Shown piece by piece: positions 22,726 to 34,956 of a DNA stretch of 64,000 bases. The stretch's first letter is position 1; every line of letters starts with the position of its first letter. A program made the position numbers and the translations under genes. The notes under the pieces were generated by a model, which was given only the letters and a program-made list of their open reading frames with translations, had not been told where the DNA came from and ran no database searches. This DNA comes from Bemisia tabaci (taxonomy: Eukaryota; Arthropoda; Insecta; Hemiptera; Aleyrodidae), in contig NC_092796.1 in NCBI RefSeq assembly GCF_918797505.1, positions 50,970,411 through 51,034,410 on the forward strand, written 5' to 3'.

Positions 22726-23530
22726 AATTAAAAATGTCGAATACAGAGTGTGACGATTGCAGTTAATGGGTATTTGAGGTTTACGCTTCAGAAAAGGCAC
22801 ATTTGAATTACCAGATCAAACCAACCTACTCGAAACTTAATGTTGAGGCCACTGAAGAGGAACCTCCTTCAAAATCTCCAACTTCAATTTTTCGACGTAG
22901 CCCGACAAAAATCGCTGTACCTACTATAAATTTCCCAGTTGGACGATGACAATGGGAAATGAAATCACCTCTCTCCATCCTACACCGGTAATATTCCTCC
23001 ATTCGCACTGTTTTTTGCAATGCAAAGGAAGAAAGCCGGAATTCATATCAACGGACAGAGAAGGCGAGGGGGACCGGGGGCACGCTTCTATAATCCCGTC
23101 AATATTTTGAAGGATCTCCCACGAGAAAACTATTAAACGCGGACCCGCGAATGAGATTCAAATCCTCCCCGGAGGCCCTTGTAAATAAACAGCGACCCGG
23201 AGTTCCGTTTGTTGAATCAGTGTCAGCTTCGTAAATTGAAAAAAAAGATCGGATTATGAGCCGTCAATCCGGGGAAATTTTTCGGTATCCTTAATTACGA
23301 ATCCGACGCGGGCCGGGCGCGCTAATCTCGGACGAGACAGCGTTTCGCTTGTCATACTCAAATTTTGCGAATTCGTGGGTGCGCTTTTTTCCTCTCTTCC
23401 AGCGATCGAACGTCCGCCTTGCTGGGCCCTTTGATTCCTTCTGGTCTTCGTTTTTGCCTCTTTTTCTGTACGGCCAGGAATCGGGAAGTTCATTGACTCG
23501 ATTTAGCTCGAGCCGCCGAGACGCACGCCG
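22726..23530. other. No gene recognised; GC-richer stretch 23050-23530
   Basis: The second half is GC-richer (CGGACCCGCGAATGAGATT, GACGCGGGCCGGGCGCGC) and yields overlapping arginine-rich frames on both strands, which I treat as compositional. Confidence 0.35.
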
Positions 23531-23762
23531 CACAATGGATCGAGTCAATAGGAGAGGTCGGACAAAATTTGGAAACTTTAAACGCTCATATCTCCGTTTA
23601 TACAGAACTTTGAGGTTCTAAAAGTGGTTATATTGTCTGCCTCGTGGAATTTCCTTTCAGAGGCACCCCTTGACACTTAAAATGTGACGAAATCAACCTC
23701 ACAATTTCCTGTTTTAGTCAACAATTTCATGTCCGACTTCTTGATTGACTCGATCCACTGTG
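23531..23762. mobile_element. Foldback MITE with CACARTGGATCGAGTCAAT ends
   Basis: The left end CACAATGGATCGAGTCAATA with GTCGGACA pairs with TGTCCGAC and ATTGACTCGATCCACTGTG on the right. About 232 bp, non-coding. Confidence 0.8.
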
Positions 23763-24361
23763 CGCTGCCGCTGTCGTAGTGTGTGAGCTTGTGGTCGGTG
23801 TTGCCGCTCCACGTTCCACGCTCACTGTCATTTTATCCAATTTGAACAGAAATTTACAAAGTTGCATTTAATCTGGATCGAAAAACAGAAACTCCTAATC
23901 TTTTTCCACCCTTAAGACTTCATTTCAAGGACATTTTTGACAACTCTTTTCAAATTCAAGATACTTTTTCTTGATTTTGAATTGTGACCAAGAGAATGTT
24001 TACGACTACTTTAGGTAAAAAGTACTCCCAACTCGCTTTTCACCAGAGTGTCAATATGGAGAGAGTACGAACTTGTCGAAATATGGAGCTCTTAGGGCCC
24101 AAACGGGCAGCCAACCTTCTAATACGAAAAACACTAGGAAAATGCCACTATCAATCTTCAGATTCCAAACCAAGATGGCCAAGCCTGTAAATAAATGAGC
24201 GTTCCTCCTAAAAAAAGAGTAAATCTATTCAAAAACTAAGTCAAGTGCGTGCTTGATAAACGACGGATCGTATCAATTGTAATAATTAATAATTTTGGAT
24301 AATTTGATTTCACAGGTTGGCTACCCTTTGAGCCCTAAAAGCTCCATGACCTATAATAATC

Positions 24362-24444
24362 GAAACTTTCTTCAAAAATAAATATTTCCACTGAAGAAAG
24401 GAAACATTCCAATGCCTATACGGCGTTTTTATTTGACACGGCAG
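24362..24444. mobile_element. MITE family A right-end fragment
   Basis: AACATTCCAATGCCTATACG, GCGTTTTTATTTGACACGGC+AG matches the right end of family A (compare 8650-8689). No left terminus was found upstream. Confidence 0.7.
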
Positions 24445-24506
24445 TATAAGCGACAGGTTTTCTCATTTTTGTCATCCCTTGTTCCACTTTTCTGCAGAAA
24501 TTTTGA

Positions 24507-24813
24507 CTAGAGTCCCTTCATAGAGAGAGTTGAGACAACAGGACTCTTTGATGTCACAAACGGGAATAAAGATTACGCAAATCGGACGTTTTTTGTAATG
24601 TTTGATAAACTCATTCCCGAATTCCCATCTCCGTTCCGTCTCTCATTCCATTTCTTCCTTTCCGTACTTCCCCGGTCCATTCCGGTTTATAATCTTTGCA
24701 ATTGGTGGAAATGTAATTTTTATTCCCGTTTGTGACACTGCAAAGTCCTAAAATACGGAACCAATCAGAAATGGATTCGCATTGTCTTTACTCTCAGTAT
24801 AAAGAGACTCTAG
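24507..24813. mobile_element. Foldback element with CTAGAGTC ends
   Basis: CTAGAGTCCCTTCATAGAGA pairs with the other-strand end CTAGAGTCTCTTTATACTGA. An inner pair CACAAACGGGAATAAAGATT / TTTTATTCCCGTTTGTG follows. The right half recurs at 4122-4231. Confidence 0.75.
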
Positions 24814-25649
24814 TTTTGACTATTTGTGAAATATTCATATTCAACACGAGAATGTAAATTCGGCAATGAGATTTTGAGCCACTCGAGCCGCGAGCGGCAC
24901 GAAAAAGATGTTCCAGTGTGGGCGACCCTCAATGGTCCTCATTCACGCCTTCCCTACGTATCCGAGCTGAATCTTCGTATTCGGTGGAAGGGAGGGGGAG
25001 GGGACTGCGCACGCTCTCCGTCTTTCAAAGCTCCGAGATGAACGGTTCAGAGTTATCACGAAAAAAATCTTGTTCCTTCTTTGTTTCTTTTTTTACCAAT
25101 CGTAAGTGGGTCAGCCACCGTGTTTTGCGTTAAATATGAAAAGGAGAAAAAACGAGCGAGTCCACGCGGGAAGTGGGGGAAAAAAAAGGACTGACGGAAA
25201 AGCACCGCCAATAAATTGGGATAACTGTTCGCGTTGAGGGGGCGCTTATGTGCATTTGTTTATCGTTCCTGTTCGCTTCTTTTGATTTGATCCTTATTTT
25301 TTCCTTGTCGGTTTCGACTGCGTTAGCCTTACTTTAGAGCTTTGATTATTTGTTTTTTTCATCTCTTCTTAAGTCGACATTAGGCGCTTTCTATGTTTCC
25401 GGGAACTGCACCGGGCTCGAATTGTAACAGAAGAATCTCAATTGTTAGATTCTAAAATATTAATTTAATGGTTTTGACTTCGGGCGGATCACTGGCATCG
25501 AAAAATTAAGGAGGCGACCATGATCTAGAGGTCATTCTAATGGGGGTTCAAGGGATTTAAAAAATTACTGAACAAGCTCAATGTGAGTCCTCAGGGACCA
25601 ACCTTTCAAACTAGCAAGCCCTGCTTCCGTGGCATTAGCAGGTTAATAC
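24814..25649. other. No gene recognised
   Basis: Short frames near 24826-25133 overlap in different phases and show no family signature. Otherwise AT-rich DNA. Confidence 0.35.
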
Positions 25650-25960
25650 TCCACTCACATTGTCTTTCTCTGGTTCCGACCAATTCGCCTTCAATATCTC
25701 GATAGGCAAAATGAGCGGCTTAGGAGCATTAATAGTTGCTCGCCGCATTTCGGACACATTCACTCGGTTGATTCATATCTAACTGTAGCGGCTGAATACT
25801 TCACCCTAATTGTATTACATTCGTTCCGACTAAAACGCCTTCAGTATCTCGATAGGCAAAGTGAGCGGCTTAGGAGCATTAATAGTTGCTCGCCGCATTT
25901 CGGCCACAATCAGCTTGATTTATCCATGGCTGTATCGGTTTAATAATGCTGCTTTCCATT
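25650..25960 (+). repeat. Tandem duplication, 150-bp unit, two copies
   Basis: ATCTCGATAGGCAAA, GAGCGGCTTAGGAGCATTAA and TAGTTGCTCGCCGCATTTCG recur exactly 150 bp apart (GATAGGCAAA at 25701 and 25851) with few changes in the core. Edges are approximate. Confidence 0.85.
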
Positions 25961-27798
25961 ATTACCTACCCTTAACTTGCTTTATTTTTGAAAATTTAGG
26001 GGCCCCTCTGACTCTTGAGACTCAACGTGGAAAACCCGAAAATGTATTTGCAACAAAATTGCTTAGTGCAAAACTCCCGATTTTTGAAACCACTCTATTC
26101 GGTGATTTAGACAAGTGAGCTATTTGTCCGATGGACCTGATTTTGAAGTTGTGAAATGATAATTTTCCTTGTTTCTTCTTCCTTTTTGCGTGACTTTGTT
26201 TGAAATGAAAAATCCTCTATCTAAAAACTGAGTGTGCTCATGATTTTTGTTTTTCATTTGTTTTAGGTAAGTAGCAGTCGCTTTTTGGAATTCGCAAGCT
26301 CAGTCGCTCAGTGGTAATGACTATACTTGTTTTCTTATTTTTCAATCTCTGTTGCGCAAAACAAAGGTTTAAGCAGGAAGATCGTCGTATTATGTAAATT
26401 AATAATTTAATTAATATAACTGGAAAAAATAAATAAATTGTAATAAATGAATAAATTGTGGAAAAAAACCCACAAATTGGAAAAAAATAAATAAATATCG
26501 AAAAAGGTGTATTTCCGGGAACGTCCTTCTTTTGCAATTATCCTCACCCTCACCCTAAATAAAAATGTCTAAAAGTCGCCTCTAATTCTTCCACGTTAGT
26601 CGAAATCTTATTTCATTATTTTTAGTCATTCGCCTAAAAAAATGAAAATGCAGCACTCTAATGAAACGAGGGAAACAAGTGAAAAAAAGTGGGAATCGTT
26701 ATCCACGTCCTTGTTTACAGAGGATTATTAATTGCATTCAACTTGAGTATCACAACAGAAAGAAACGGTTAAAATTTAAAGCGCGGCTTGGTTGTAATGT
26801 TGTCAGATAAGTAAAAAAATCAAGATATTTCCCGGAAACACTGCTGAAGCTCCGATAAAGTACAGAACAGAGAGGCGACGCTGCTGTCGAGCTCAAGTCA
26901 AGATTTACTGCTTCGAGCTCAGCCTTATGGGTGGGCGGGGAGGGGGGTGCAGAGCCTTTTACTCCGTTGTTACCTTATTTACTCGCTTTCCCCTCGGTAA
27001 AATCTTTGCAAAATCGAGTTTCCCTGAGGTTTGACAACTGTGAATCCCTGTGTAATCGCTTCCTGAAATTATGCGCTCGGCGCAAAAATACAATTATTAC
27101 AAGAGCCATTAAAAAAGTTACATCTTTTGTGTCATTAGGTGAATGCCGTAAGGGTAGAGCTGTTTTTGGCAAGATTGGGATTGCGAGATGTATATATAGA
27201 TATGACCCGGGGCAGTCGTAAACCTCTGGTGACGCTTGAAGTTGAAGTTTCAAGTTATGTCGTCCAATGTTGGAAAATGCGCTGCGGCGATTATTGTATC
27301 ACCTCCTCCATGTCCCGTTCTAATTTTCCACCCCCTGTTTTGTCGAGGACACTAATCGGTAGTCAAGTCACTTTTTTTTCAATGCTGTAATTGAACGGAA
27401 ACATTTCACTATTCCACATTTACTTAATTACGAAAAGAAAAAATGGAGGAAGAATTTATTAGATCACCATCGACTTACAAGGAATCTCTTCACCTTCATC
27501 ATTGGTGTGTTAGGTATTACACATATCGATGGCTAAAGTAGAGAACTGCGAGTTCCCTTCGTATTTTTTTTAAAAATGTCCAATTCTGCCGCATTTTTCA
27601 AGAGAGAATCAACCAAAACATCGTTGTGACATGCATTTTGTGTAATTTTTTTTTAATTAATAAGAGAAACTCATTAATAATTTCAAGAGAAACTATTTGC
27701 TACGTTTCATTAAAAATAAATAAAATATAAAGGGTGACCTTTGACGACCTGCAGTAGGTAAATACACATTTTTCACATTTTAGCCATTCAGATAACAG
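25961..27798. other. No gene recognised; AATAAA-type simple repeat at 26427-26498
   Basis: Holds a decayed ATAAATAA-type low-complexity stretch and several short frames without support. Nothing else is identifiable. Confidence 0.35.
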
Positions 27799-27939
27799 GC
27801 TAATTTTCATATAAATACCACCTAAACGTTTCGGCTGAAAACTCAGCCTTCCTCAGTTGGTTTTTACTGTTTTTATCCAATTGAGGAAGACTGAGTTTTC
27901 AGCCGAAACGTTTTGGTGGTATTTATGTGAAAATTAGCC
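27799..27939. mobile_element. Foldback element with about 60-bp arms
   Basis: GGCTAATTTTCATATAAATA, AACGTTTCGGCTGAAAACTC and CCTCAGTTGG on the left pair with CCAATTGAGG, GAGTTTTCAGCCGAAACGTT and TATTTATGTGAAAATTAGCC on the right around a short loop. It could also be an inverted pair of a dispersed repeat. Confidence 0.85.
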
Positions 27940-28620
27940 TTGTCATTCACTGTTTAAATTGCTATTATTACGTATATCTATTGTATTATATACATCTAAA
28001 TGAACGAAAACCAATATTGCTAGCTCGAGAGAACCGTCACTGTATTACTTTATGCCATCCGTGAAATTTTCCCTATCAGTTGCCTGTTCAAATGGAAACG
28101 GCAACTTGGAAAAGGACAACTTGTTCCGAAGAAGAAAGAAAATGGGAGCGAGGAAACGAAATCAATTGACGAAAACCACCAATTCTCAATCACTTTGTAA
28201 AGTCGTCGTTTAAACTTCGTCGATTGGCACCGATCGAGTCGCAAAGTTGTGAAAAGCCTAGGTGTAGGCCCGCGATGCTTCCCATCTGAAAATGCCGCCC
28301 GAAAATCAACGCTGAGAACGAGCAAAATGAGCTCCCGCACTGTTGCCAAATTGGACACCCAACTAGTTTCATCCAGAACCTCTATAAAATACTGGGCCAG
28401 CAGCCAGCAGAAAGAGGACACATAAACCTGCTTAAACAAACAAACAAACAAAAAAAAAAGACCCAAAATTGAATGAAAATACATGTATAAAGGGTCTCGT
28501 GATGTATACTGTTATACTCCCATTTCCAAAATTATCTGTAAAGACGTTTATAGCCTGAGACGCTGAATGTCTTAAAATTATACTAACTAACTAACTTTTT
28601 TAGTGTGGGTGAAATACCCA
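27940..28620. other. No supported gene
   Basis: A minus-strand frame at 28050-28484 is open but has no ATG-proximal signal or recognisable family. It runs through a (CAAA)n tract at 28437-28460, so I do not call it. Confidence 0.4.
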
Positions 28621-28796
28621 CACGGAAAAAAACAACTTAGCGCTGACCCTAACACTTTAGATAAAATAGCATCAAATAATTACAGGCAGTAAGCTGAGCC
28701 CTACTACAGTCTGTAGGGCTCAGAACTATTGCCTGTAAAGTTGGCGCTATTTTACGTAAAGTGTTTCAGCGCTGACAGTAAGTTGTTTTTTCCGTG
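28621..28796. mobile_element. Foldback MITE with CACGGAAAAAA ends
   Basis: CACGGAAAAAAACAACTTAG, CGCTGACCCTAACACTTTA and AAAATAGC on the left pair with GCTATTTTACG, TAAAGTGTTTCAGCGCTGAC and TAAGTTGTTTTTTCCGTG on the right. An inner GAGCCCTACTACAG/CTGTAGGGCTC hairpin completes it. Confidence 0.88.
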
Positions 28797-29390
28797 CCGT
28801 GTTCTGAATTAATGTTCCTTGTCAGTCATATTTTTCCTAGTCTCGTGAAATTTCATGGAATATTTAAAGGGATTTTCCAATCTTTCATAAGTTTTCTCAT
28901 CCCATGCCACCCTGTTTCCGCGTTTTGGGACACTTGAACGACGAAATCGAAGTCAAATCTTTTCGAACGCATTTGCTCGTCTGAAACGTCAATCTTTACC
29001 CTAAATCCCCTGAGTCTTGCGACTCTTCCCGGGAGAAATCAAAGCGGAGTAGTCTCTCTTCATGCTTCAAAGCATGTCCTTAAGTTGTACCCACTCTTAT
29101 AGCCTCTTCCCTGAATAACTTCCTCTAATAAAACAGTAAGCATTGTAATTATACAGACAGTGGTACAAATATATTTACAACTATTATTAACAAAATGTGA
29201 ATAAGAGCCTTTACTATCCTCTCACACGTGCATTTCTTCATGTGCACGTGTGTAAGCACAAATATGTGCAATGTGAACACATGTCGACTTTAAGGTAAAA
29301 CCGTTTGGTGCATTCGTGTAGAAAAGTTGGTCAAATGCATCGCCTAAATTTTGGGTATATATAGTATGCAGCAATCCTACCCAAACTGGA
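28797..29390. other. No feature recognised
   Basis: AT-rich DNA without a supported gene or repeat. Confidence 0.35.
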
Positions 29391-29617
29391 CACTGGAAAA
29401 AGAACACATTGGATCCGGAATCCAGACTCTTAAAAACATCGACAAGAAAAAATACTCTTGATTCAATCAGATTTAAGCTGAAATCAAGAACCAAGCCTCT
29501 TAATTTATGCGGATTTCCTTTTGATTTAAGCTTAAATCTGATTGAATCAAGGGTCCTTTTTCATGTCAATGTTTTCAAGAGTCCAGACTCTAGATCCAAT
29601 GTGTTTTTTTCCCAGTG
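29391..29617. mobile_element. Palindromic MITE, family C, copy 4
   Basis: Bounded by CACTGGAAAAAGAACACATT and TGTTTTTTTCCCAGTG with the CTTGATTCAATCAGATTTAA / TTAAATCTGATTGAATCAAG arms. The short frames on both strands are palindrome by-products. Confidence 0.9.
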
Positions 29618-32600
29618 GAGTCTATTCCTGCGATTCGATGGCTGGTAACCACTTTCAATTCTGGTGACGTCCTGGATATAGAAACCACCTCGGTCGGTTT
29701 ATTGGTGCATATTTTTCTACCCATAGGTAAAAAAAATTGCTATTTATTCATGTTGTACTGAAGTGAATTGGTGTCTTACTTGATAAAGATAATTAGACCT
29801 AGATGACCCTCAGTGATGAGGAACTTTTTCCCCCATCTAGCATCCTAATCTAGAATGTTCCATGCAAGATGAGCATCAAGATGCTGTAAAGTATTCTCCA
29901 TTGCATTTTTCTGCGTCCAGTTGCCGACTTGGCAACCGGATCTGTAAGGAGGGCATTAAAGCAATATCTAAATCTGCATTGTTTACGTCTTCAATTCGCT
30001 TTATGGAAGTATATTTCGTTCTTCGAGTGTGCGTTTTGCTTGTGTGAATGCCCTCCGATAAAAACGATTCATCGGCATAGAGAGACAGCGGCACATAAAC
30101 GGTTTTTGACGAAATCTCTCCATGTGTTCGTTTATTTCTATTGGTTCCTTCGTCGCCGGCGCGGGGGCAAGTTTGAGAATTGCATCATAAATAAAGGAAC
30201 TGTTACTCGGCGCGGGGCCGGGTGGTAAACTGGCAAGGGGCAAGGGAGGTTAGGGGGTGAGTGGTGGGGACGAGGAAAAAAAGGAAATGGAAACAGTCGG
30301 GTGAAGATTCAATTTGTATGTGAAGCGTCCCATTAAACTTTCGTGCCAAGTTCTTCAAAATCGTTTCGGGCGTTTGAATGTTTGTTGAAAATTACTGGAG
30401 CGGACATGCGGTGTGGTTACGGGTACGTTTGTACACTTAAGCGTGACAAACCCCCCGTGAGTAATTTATGTATCATCAGCCGCAGGGTAAACGGTGAGAG
30501 ACGTTGAATATTGTGATATTAAATAGTCCGGAGATTTTGTTGGACGTGTGCAATTCTTTCCCGAAAGGAGGGGTTTGAGGAGAAATCTCGCCAGTAGCAG
30601 TTCATGAAAAAAATAAAAAGTAAAATAAAAGTAAAAGAAGAAAATCAACGTTGAGGATTACACCACGCAGTATAGTGCTGAATATTTATACGGTCGGTTT
30701 GGCATGTGTATGTACAGCAGTTGGTTATTTATGTTGCCTTCTGAAGAAAAAAAAGAGATGAATTAAGTATGTGATACATTCACGTAAAACTCTCGTTCTA
30801 TACGGGCAATTATTAAAATATATTTTCATTTTTTATGACCCTGATGACTTTCACAGGTATGACGCAATTAGATCAATAAAGAAAATCGCAACATGGTAAA
30901 TAATTTTGCTCATTAGTGAAAATTCTCTTTCCTTCCTAGCTTTCAAAGTCAATCGGGATTTCCGATTTTGTTTTTACTTGGGACGGATAAGGAGTATCAA
31001 AGAATGATCTTCCCAAATTAGCTGTCTCCTTACCATTTGAAATTGCATTTTTAACCAGATGAACGACCAAATGTATGCGTCTCAAAACGTTTTATAACTT
31101 TCCTTGTCTCGTAAGAATCATTTTATGAACTCCCGAAATTACACTCTCATTCCTCTTCTAAAATTAAAAGAAACAGATTTTGCAACGTCCACTGTTGGAT
31201 GCTCGCTCTCGGCTAAAATTAATTGAAACCCGAATCAATCAGCGTGGTCTTTTCATACCCGCTTTTTCACTCAATTCGTTGATGAATTTTGCAGCAATGG
31301 AGAGCAATGCAGCTGCAAGAAAATGACCCGATTTTATAGAGGGGCATGCTGAATGCATTCGAAAATTTGACAAAACCAGTAGTCCGCTGTTTCACTCTCC
31401 GATTTTAGCTGACTCAATTCGCAAAATAAAGGAACAAATTAGAGAGTTGGCACTTTTTTGGAAACGATTATTCAAGCAGTTTCTGTTCGCTCGAAATTCT
31501 GTGGAAAGTTGTCAAATTGGTCCCGGTATGTTAAAACGTGGAAGCATCGTGCAAGCTCAGAAAACGCGAACAGTCACGATATGGTGATGCTCGACCAATT
31601 TGCTGACTCTCTCCGAATTATTCCTTTTGATGACGTTACAAAACCTCTCGAGGTAATAAACCGCATCTACAACGATTTCAGGACTTCCGAAATAAATGAT
31701 TACAAACAATTGTGCTTTTAAAAACTTTTTTACGATTTCCTCTCACATGAGATAAAAACGTTCTTAAAAAGTGATAAAATTGAACAAAATAAACCCCACT
31801 CTGGGTCAAGGGTTTCAGGAATACAGTGTGTTCCCAGAATATGACGCTTTCCTTCGTTCCTACTTTTTATACCGACGCGACGTGTAATTCAAGATGCTCA
31901 TCATCTTGGACGGAAGAACACTGATATTGTCTGCAAGGAGTATGTTCAATTTTTTTCCACCCGTGGCTGAAACTCTGAAAATCAAGGGGCGCAGTTCGCC
32001 CGAAATGTGGCAAAAGAAAGGGCTGTGAGTAGCATTTTCCGATAGGATTAAACATCAGCCTGTATTACTGTCACCGTTTTTGTCCCCCGAACGAACAACA
32101 GTGACACGTCGCGTCCGTCCGCGTCCCCCCCCCCCCCCGTCACTCGCCCCCTGCCCCCCCATTTCCCCCCGTTTGTTTTTTTTGTTATTTCAGAAGTGAC
32201 GTGTTTTTAATCCCTGCGCTGGCCTTTGCAAATCCTTTGGATTGCGTTTGAATTGGTTATTGTGTTTTTGCTCGTTGAACTTACTCGGGCCTTCGCTTTA
32301 TGTTATATTCAACAGGGCCCTCGAGTTTTTCCTGTTTTCCGTTTTATTTTTTGTCGCCCGACAAAAGCGTGTCGTTAATGATAATTCTCCAAAGTAAATG
32401 GGGATGGAGGGCGTTTGTGTCGCATAATTGACCCTTTCTGGCGTCTCCCGGGATCTTCTTTTATTTTCAAGGGACAGAGACTTTGGACAGGTGTAGTGAC
32501 TGCAAAAGAGTGAATCTCCGTTAACGGGGGCCACTTTTTGTTTAAATAAAAAAATTCCTTGTTTCCTTTTTTTTTCTATAATCCTATTGCCAGGTGCGAA

Positions 32601-33114
32601 TGGCATAGTATTCGTTTATTGCTCATTTAACTTAGAACCTTTACTTCAATATAACAGCAACAATATACTTTTTCCTCATTTTTTTGAAACTTTCAGATAT
32701 TCAACGTACATTTCCTTTTGGAACTATGTTGCGTGCATAGCTCCTTTTAGCATAAACACGTCCAATTATAAGGCAGCAACAGTCATCACCCCTGTGTTGG
32801 CTCCTCATCCACCCTTTAGATGGCTAATAAGATTCGAGCGATGTAAGATACCAAACAAGATTTCCAAACTTCGGCTTGTTTGCTGAGAGTACTGCTCAAC
32901 ACGTGGTTAAACATACAGTTAGTAAGTAGGTCAGCAGTTGAGGAGTAATTGGAATTCCGAAATCCAAAGCTTTCCAGCACAACCAGATACTAATGGCGGA
33001 GGATCTTTCCTTGTCTCTGTGTGTAATTTTAATACACTTTTCCCGTCAATTCTGATTCCTCTCAATTTCCCTCCAAAAACGTCACCGTTTTTTTTCAGCT
33101 TGATAAAATTGGAA
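29618..33114. other. No gene recognised
   Basis: Mostly AT-rich. A CpG/GC-rich pocket lies at about 30150-30260, and a C-rich stretch with a 14-C run (32125-32138) spans 32118-32172. An 87-codon frame at 31458-31721 has no recognisable motif. Splice-like sites are no more convincing than expected by chance. Confidence 0.35.
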
Positions 33115-33440
33115 AGTATGGATTCGATCGACATGAGTCGATCGGAAAATAAAAACGTAAGTCGATCGACAGCTATTCGATCCACAAATTATTAAAAACC
33201 AGTGTCGATTCGATCGATGGGAATCGATCAAAAAATAAAAACGTGGACTAATCGATGTGATTAGATCGACAGCGATTTGATCCACAAAATTCGATCGTTT
33301 CACAGGTTTGTCAATCGTCTGACGGCTTTTTCGATCGCTTCATTGTAGTCGATCGAATCACGACGATTGGTTCACGATTTTATTTTCGGATCGGTTCATG
33401 CCGATCAAATCGACACAATTTTTTTACGAAAAGTCGTCAA
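33115..33440. repeat. CGATCG-rich repeat island
   Basis: TCGATCG, ATCGATC and GATCGA motifs are densely clustered. Part is a tandem duplication with an 86-bp period (AAAATAAAAACGT at 33146 and 33232, each followed by GATCGACAGC and GATCCACAAA). Part of it recurs inverted near 33377-33415 (ATTTTATTTTCGGATCGG). No gene is supported. Confidence 0.8.
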
Positions 33441-33492
33441 TCGAATTGCGATGCCGATCGGTTCATATCGATTGAATCGCGCTTTTTTAGCG

Positions 33493-33707
33493 CTGTGTCC
33501 ACTCGTCAAAATGGCGTCAAAATGGAAGCTCAAAGTGAATCAATTTCGACGATAAGTGGCTCGAAGTCGGGAATCGATGCGATCGATGAGTGTTGCAACT
33601 CAAAATAGAGCGGCGCGACCCTTTTTTGATCAACAATCGCGAACGGATCGTATTTATCGATTCGCTTTGAGCTTCCATTTTGACGCCATTTTGACGAGTG
33701 GACACAG
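33493..33707. mobile_element. Foldback element with about 50-bp arms
   Basis: CTGTGTCCACTCGTCAAAAT, GGCGTCAAAATGGAAGCTCA and AAG on the left pair with CTTTGAGCTTCCATTTTGAC, GCCATTTTGACGAGTGGACA and CAG on the right. It sits at the edge of the CGATCG-rich island, and the spacer also carries CGATCGATG. Confidence 0.88.
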
Positions 33708-34817
33708 GGCTTATTTTTCGATCGATTCGTATCAATCGAACCCACAACCTCCGATAAAATTATTCGAGTTGCGCGACCGGTGTCGGATCCCCGCTCGTAT
33801 ATTCATTTGTCATTCTGATTGGACGATTTGCTCTGGTTTCGCCCGAGGAGGGTTTCCTCTATAATGATTTCCTTTTCCTGCGGACTCGCGGAACAGATGC
33901 CGCCTCGGAATCCGAAGCCTCTTTCTGATCCTGGTAGTGGACGCCGCGCCGCCGCCAGTGGCATTTAGCGCGCATCGCGGCTTCGGACGGATTCCCAGCG
34001 CTCCGTCGTCGTTCTCTGTTGACTTTTCCCGACGCGGAGCCTGAAAGCGCGCTCATTTCCATAAATTAAACAACGAGAAAAAGAATAAGAGCCCAACGAA
34101 AGTAATGACCGCGTCATAATAAGCCGGTTCATTAAAATTGTTGCTCCAATTATCAGAGCTCTTAATCGGCCGGAAATTCGATTATTTTTTGTGCGTGACT
34201 CGGCGGATTAATTTATTCCCCGCGCGCAGGGTTGCTCGAGGTCCGAGAGGAAAAGTCGCTTGTTGCGCGGCGGAAAGCTGCTCGTGTCGGGGAGTTGTCA
34301 GCACTGGTTCCCGAGCCCGGCTTCCGATGCACGGCCGAACAAAAGGTGTTGTGGATGGGGCCGGGGCGACCCGAGTGGTGGGATGGAGGGAGGGGGGCTC
34401 AAGATGTAAGTGGCGACTAAAGTGTGTTTGATTGAGTGCAGCGAAAATGCAGGTGGGTCTAGCTTGTTGCCTCTCGCACCCAACGCTGTTGTCAAGCACT
34501 TCCGTAAAATCTGAAGCGAGATAGTGGATTATGAAAATTTTCCTTTACTTTCGGACAGGTTAGTTCCGTCCGACCAAAAAGCGGTTCAACTTGCGTTCTT
34601 TATTGGGTACTTAATTTCAGGTAAGGAGATGTGAACAACAATTCTATGTTGAAACTGCTGAAATCTGCAAAGAGAACTCAACTTGCAGACTTCCTTTCAT
34701 ATTTATTTTCTACATAAGGAACTACCAAATGGACTACATTTTCACCTACAATTTTTACCTTGTCACGTACGTATAATGTTTACATTAAGAGAGGATTTCA
34801 ACACCACGATTTCCATT
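33708..34817. other. No supported gene; GC-rich stretch 33840-34420
   Basis: A long GC/CpG-rich segment interleaved with TTAATTTATT-like AT blocks. All frames (33859-34062 minus, 34138-34499 both strands) overlap and look compositional. The mix could be a promoter or enhancer, but nothing confirms it. Confidence 0.35.
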
Positions 34818-34956
34818 TGGACTACATTTTGCAATTTGGACCTATAGATTCTAGCCCGGTTTAAAAACAACGTATGTGTCAATAGTTTCCCTTTGCACAT
34901 AAGTGTTTTTCCAGAAGAGCCAGAATTTACAGCTCCAAATTGCGAAATGCAGTCCA
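34818..34956. mobile_element. MITE family E, copy 2
   Basis: TGGACTACATTTTGCAATTT to AAATTGCGAAATGCAGTCCA with the internal AAAAACAACGTATGTGTCAA segment as in 18799-18942. A 16-bp piece of the same end (ATGGACTACATTTTCA) also lies at 34729. Confidence 0.88.

Noticed and set aside
26300..26330. CGCTCAGTGGTAATGAC, resembling a tRNA A box
   Set aside because: No B box or cloverleaf follows at the required distance, so it is not a tRNA, and SINE origin is unproven.
28050..28484. 144-codon minus-strand frame
   Set aside because: Includes a (CAAA)n tract and shows no domain or start signal.
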